NCBI GenBank assembly: GCA_003510825.1 | Contig: DOKO01000413.1 | Location: 1-7,797, forward strand | Length of the DNA stretch: 7,797 nucleotides | Reading direction: 5' to 3' | DNA from: Stenotrophomonas sp. | GTDB taxonomy: Bacteria; Pseudomonadota; Gammaproteobacteria; Xanthomonadales; Xanthomonadaceae | In this document: positions 5,787 to 7,797 of the stretch, piece by piece | Layout of the letters: each line of letters begins with the position of its first letter | How positions within the stretch are numbered: position 1 is the stretch's first letter | Position numbers and translations under genes: made by a program | The notes under the pieces: generated by a model | What the model saw: the letters and a program-made list of their open reading frames with translations, nothing else | Told to the model about the DNA's origin: nothing | The model's database searches: none

Positions 5787-7753
5787 GTTCCTCCCCCCTC
5801 GACCACGGCCGACGCAACGTCGTGCTGGCCAGCGGCGCCGCGATGGCGCTGGGGCTGGCCGGCGGTGCCGCCGCGGCCATCGAAACCCTTCCGAAGGAGC
5901 GTCGCATGAGCACGCTGGTCATCAGAAACGCCCGCGTCACCACCCTTGATCCGCAGCAGCCACACGCGCAGGCACTGGCGGTGCAGAACGGCCGCATCGC
6001 CGCGGTCGGCAGCGATGAACAGATCATGCGCGAATGGGGCAATGAGGCCACCATCATCGACGCACAGGGCCGCCGCATCGTGCCCGGCCTCAACGACAGC
6101 CACACCCACCTGATCCGTGGTGGCCTGAACTACAACCTGGAACTGCGCTGGGATGGCCTGCGTTCGCTGGCCGATGCGATGGCCATGCTGAAGGCGCAGG
6201 TCGACCGTACCCCGGCACCGCAGTGGGTGCGCGTGGTCGGTGGCTTCACCGCAACGCAGTTCACCGAGAAGCGCCTGCCCACCCTGCAGGAGCTCAACGA
6301 CATCGCGCCGGACACGCCGGTGTTCCTGCTGCACCTGTACGACCGGGCGCTGCTGAACCGCGCCGCGCTGCGGGCCTGCGGCTACACCAAAGAAACGCCG
6401 GATCCGCCCGGTGGCCAGATCGTGCGCGATTCGCTGGGCAACCCGACCGGCCTGCTGCTGGCCAAGCCCAACGCGCTGATCCTGTACGCGACGCTGGCCA
6501 AGGGCCCGCGCCTGCCGATCGAGTACCAGGCCAACTCCACGCGCCACTTCATGCGTGAGCTGAACCGCCTGGGCATCACGTCGGTGATCGATGCCGGTGG
6601 TGGCTTCCAGAACTACCCGGAGGACTACCAGGTCATCGAGCAGCTGCACCGCGACGAGCAGCTGACGGTGCGCATCGCCTACAACCTGTTCACCCAGAAC
6701 AAGGGCAACGAGGTCAACGATTTCCGTGGCTGGAGCGAGATCCTGCAGCCGCGCCAGGGCGATGACCTGCTGCGCCACAACGGTGCCGGCGAAATGCTGG
6801 TGTTCTCCGCCGCCGACTTCGAGCTGTTCAACGAGCCGCGGCCGGAACTGCCGCCGGAGCTGGAGCCGGAACTGCACGACGTGGTGAAGCTGCTGGTGGA
6901 GAAGCGCTGGCCGTTCCGCATCCACGCCACCTACGACGAGAGCATCACCCGCATCCTGGATGTATACGAGCAGGTGAACCGCGAGGTGCCGTTCGATGGC
7001 CTGCACTGGTTCATCGACCACGCCGAAACCATCACCCCGCGCAACATCGAGCGCATCCGCGCACTGGGCGGCGGCATCGCCGTGCAGCACCGCATGGCCT
7101 ACCAGGGCGAAGCCTTCGTCGAGCGCTATGGCGTGCAGGCCGCGCGGCATACGCCGCCGGTCAAGCGCATGCTGGCCGAGGGCGTGCCGGTCGGCGCCGG
7201 TACCGATGCCACCCGCGTGGCCAGCTACAACCCGTGGGTGGCGCTGTCGTGGCTGGTGACCGGGCGCACCGTCGGTGGCCTGGCCCTGTATGGCGACGAG
7301 AACCTGCTGGAACGCGAACAGGCACTGCGCCTGTGGACCCAGGGCAGTGCGTGGTTCTCCGGAGATGAAGCGGTGAAGGGCACGCTGAAGCAGGACCAGC
7401 TGGCCGACTTCATCGTGCTGTCGTCCGATTTCTTCCGCGTCGATGATGCGCAGATCGCCGACATCACCAGCCTGCTGACCGTGGTCGGTGGCCGCATCGT
7501 GCACGCCGACGGCGACTATGCCGGCCTGGCACCGCAGCTGCCGCCGGCGATGCCGGACTGGTCGCCGGTGAACAAGTTCGGTGGCTATCACGTTGGCGGC
7601 ACCGCCACCGGGCTGGCTGCGGCGCACCATCACCACCACGGTGTGGCCTGCGGCACCCACGGCGCCCACGTACACGCCGCGCAGCACGCGGCACCGACCG
7701 ACGACCTGACCGCGTTCTGGGGCGCGATGGGCTGTTCCTGCTTCGCGTTCTGA
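5783..7753 (+). CDS. YtcJ-like Amidohydro_3 metal-dependent hydrolase with Tat-type leader and His-rich tail
   Basis: This 656-residue amidohydrolase-superfamily enzyme is predicted to hydrolyse a C-N bond with bound metal. Residues 10-32 look like a Tat signal: GRRNVVLASG, a hydrophobic stretch, then an Ala-rich end. The N-terminal strand domain starts near residue 45 (LVIRNARVTTLD, then NGRIAAVG). The metal-site motif PGLNDSHTHL gives H107 and H109; later candidate ligands are H381 (FRIHATYD), H413 (WFIDHAET) and D475 (GAGTDATR), in the expected order. The C-terminal strand (ADFIVLSSDFF, then VVGGRIVHADG) closes the fold at about 575. Beyond it is a tail with nine histidines (H615-H635 region, including five in a row) and a GCSCFAF end. 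The start at 5783 has ATGA overlap and GGAG; the start at 5906 (615 residues, no leader) has AAGGAG. YtcJ and N-substituted formamide deformylase are the nearest families I recognise; the substrate is unknown. Confidence 0.9.
   Translation: MSSSPLDHGRRNVVLASGAAMALGLAGGAAAAIETLPKERRMSTLVIRNARVTTLDPQQPHAQALAVQNGRIAAVGSDEQIMREWGNEATIIDAQGRRIVPGLNDSHTHLIRGGLNYNLELRWDGLRSLADAMAMLKAQVDRTPAPQWVRVVGGFTATQFTEKRLPTLQELNDIAPDTPVFLLHLYDRALLNRAALRACGYTKETPDPPGGQIVRDSLGNPTGLLLAKPNALILYATLAKGPRLPIEYQANSTRHFMRELNRLGITSVIDAGGGFQNYPEDYQVIEQLHRDEQLTVRIAYNLFTQNKGNEVNDFRGWSEILQPRQGDDLLRHNGAGEMLVFSAADFELFNEPRPELPPELEPELHDVVKLLVEKRWPFRIHATYDESITRILDVYEQVNREVPFDGLHWFIDHAETITPRNIERIRALGGGIAVQHRMAYQGEAFVERYGVQAARHTPPVKRMLAEGVPVGAGTDATRVASYNPWVALSWLVTGRTVGGLALYGDENLLEREQALRLWTQGSAWFSGDEAVKGTLKQDQLADFIVLSSDFFRVDDAQIADITSLLTVVGGRIVHADGDYAGLAPQLPPAMPDWSPVNKFGGYHVGGTATGLAAAHHHHHGVACGTHGAHVHAAQHAAPTDDLTAFWGAMGCSCFAF
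5894..5899 (+). promoter_or_regulatory. Internal ribosome binding site for a leaderless amidohydrolase start at 5906
   Basis: AAGGAG lies six bases before the in-frame ATG at 5906. This is the strongest Shine-Dalgarno match in the window, although it sits inside the long form's coding sequence (residues P-K-E-R). The protein starting there would read MSTLVIRNARVT, a typical cytoplasmic amidohydrolase N-terminus, and would lack the Tat-like leader. Confidence 0.55.
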
Positions 7754-7765
7754 TCGGAATCCCGG

Positions 7766-7784
7766 GTAGTGCCGGCCGCTGGCC
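7766..7784 (+). repeat. Truncated GTAG-headed palindrome (SMAG-type REP element)
   Basis: The sequence GTAG followed by TGCCGGCCGCTGGCC begins 13 bases after the amidohydrolase stop codon. It matches the SMAG pattern of Stenotrophomonas maltophilia REPs: a GTAG head and then a GC-rich stem. Completing the stem (TGCCGGCC, loop GCT, GGCCGGCA) would need CGGCA-type bases, but the sequence switches to adapter after GGCC. The element is therefore cut by the contig edge, not naturally short. Such REPs commonly lie just behind genes and can act as transcript ends. Confidence 0.7.
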
Positions 7785-7797
7785 AGATCGGAAGAGC
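7785..7797. other. Illumina adapter remnant at the contig end
   Basis: The final 13 bases are AGATCGGAAGAGC, the exact start shared by standard Illumina TruSeq-type adapters. The match runs to the last base of the window and interrupts the palindrome before it. This is almost certainly untrimmed adapter in the assembly and not genomic sequence. Confidence 0.93.

Noticed and set aside
7625..7639. Five-histidine run considered as a cloning tag
   Set aside because: It is internal, uses mixed CAC/CAT codons, and sits in a wider natural histidine-rich tail with no vector sequence around it.
5201..7687. Minus-strand open frame of 828 codons opposite the DoxX and amidohydrolase genes
   Set aside because: It is the mirror of two well-supported genes. 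Its product is rich in Gln, His, Arg and Val with no domain, typical of antisense frames in high-GC DNA.
7752..7759. GATCGGAA at the amidohydrolase stop codon, shared with the terminal adapter
   Set aside because: Only eight bases match and normal sequence continues on both sides, including a GTAG palindrome, so this copy is taken as genomic coincidence and not a second adapter insertion.

Overview
The window is high-GC, gene-dense DNA that looks like Stenotrophomonas (Xanthomonadaceae). The clues are the protein flavour, heavy GC at third codon positions that leaves long false ORFs on the opposite strands, and a GTAG-headed palindrome at the right end that fits the SMAG family of S. maltophilia REP elements. 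The genus is inferred; no ribosomal or housekeeping marker is present. The last 13 bases equal the start of the standard Illumina adapter, so the window is probably a whole short-read contig whose right edge is technical.

Left part (1-3760, minus strand). A short non-coding tail (1-87) holds a 6-base periodic tract and a strong hairpin. Next come a NarL/LuxR-type response regulator (88-741) and, overlapping it by 8 bases, a 1008-residue sensor kinase (734-3760). The kinase has a signal peptide, a large periplasmic beta-propeller region of Reg_prop-like repeats, a Y_Y_Y domain, one membrane helix and a HisKA_3/HATPase_c core. The two form one two-component system.

Right part (3860-7753, plus strand, divergent from the kinase across about 100 bases). 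A 110-residue DoxX-like membrane protein is followed after 78 bases by a short AraC-type regulator. Behind the regulator is a tightly packed run: a YcaC-like isochorismatase-family hydrolase (ATGA overlap), a DoxX-family membrane protein (2-base gap), and a large YtcJ-like Amidohydro_3 hydrolase (ATGA overlap). The spacing implies one translationally coupled operon from the AraC gene to the amidohydrolase.

The amidohydrolase is the most unusual gene. It has two well-placed ribosome binding sites. The upstream start adds a Tat-type signal and the downstream start omits it, so periplasmic and cytoplasmic forms are both possible. It also ends in a histidine-rich, CxC-containing tail. The operon suggests breakdown of, or protection from, a small amide, imide or similar compound together with a membrane redox partner, under AraC control and perhaps also under the divergent two-component system. 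The substrate is unknown and this is inference. No CRISPR, tRNA, rRNA, phage or transposase gene was seen.
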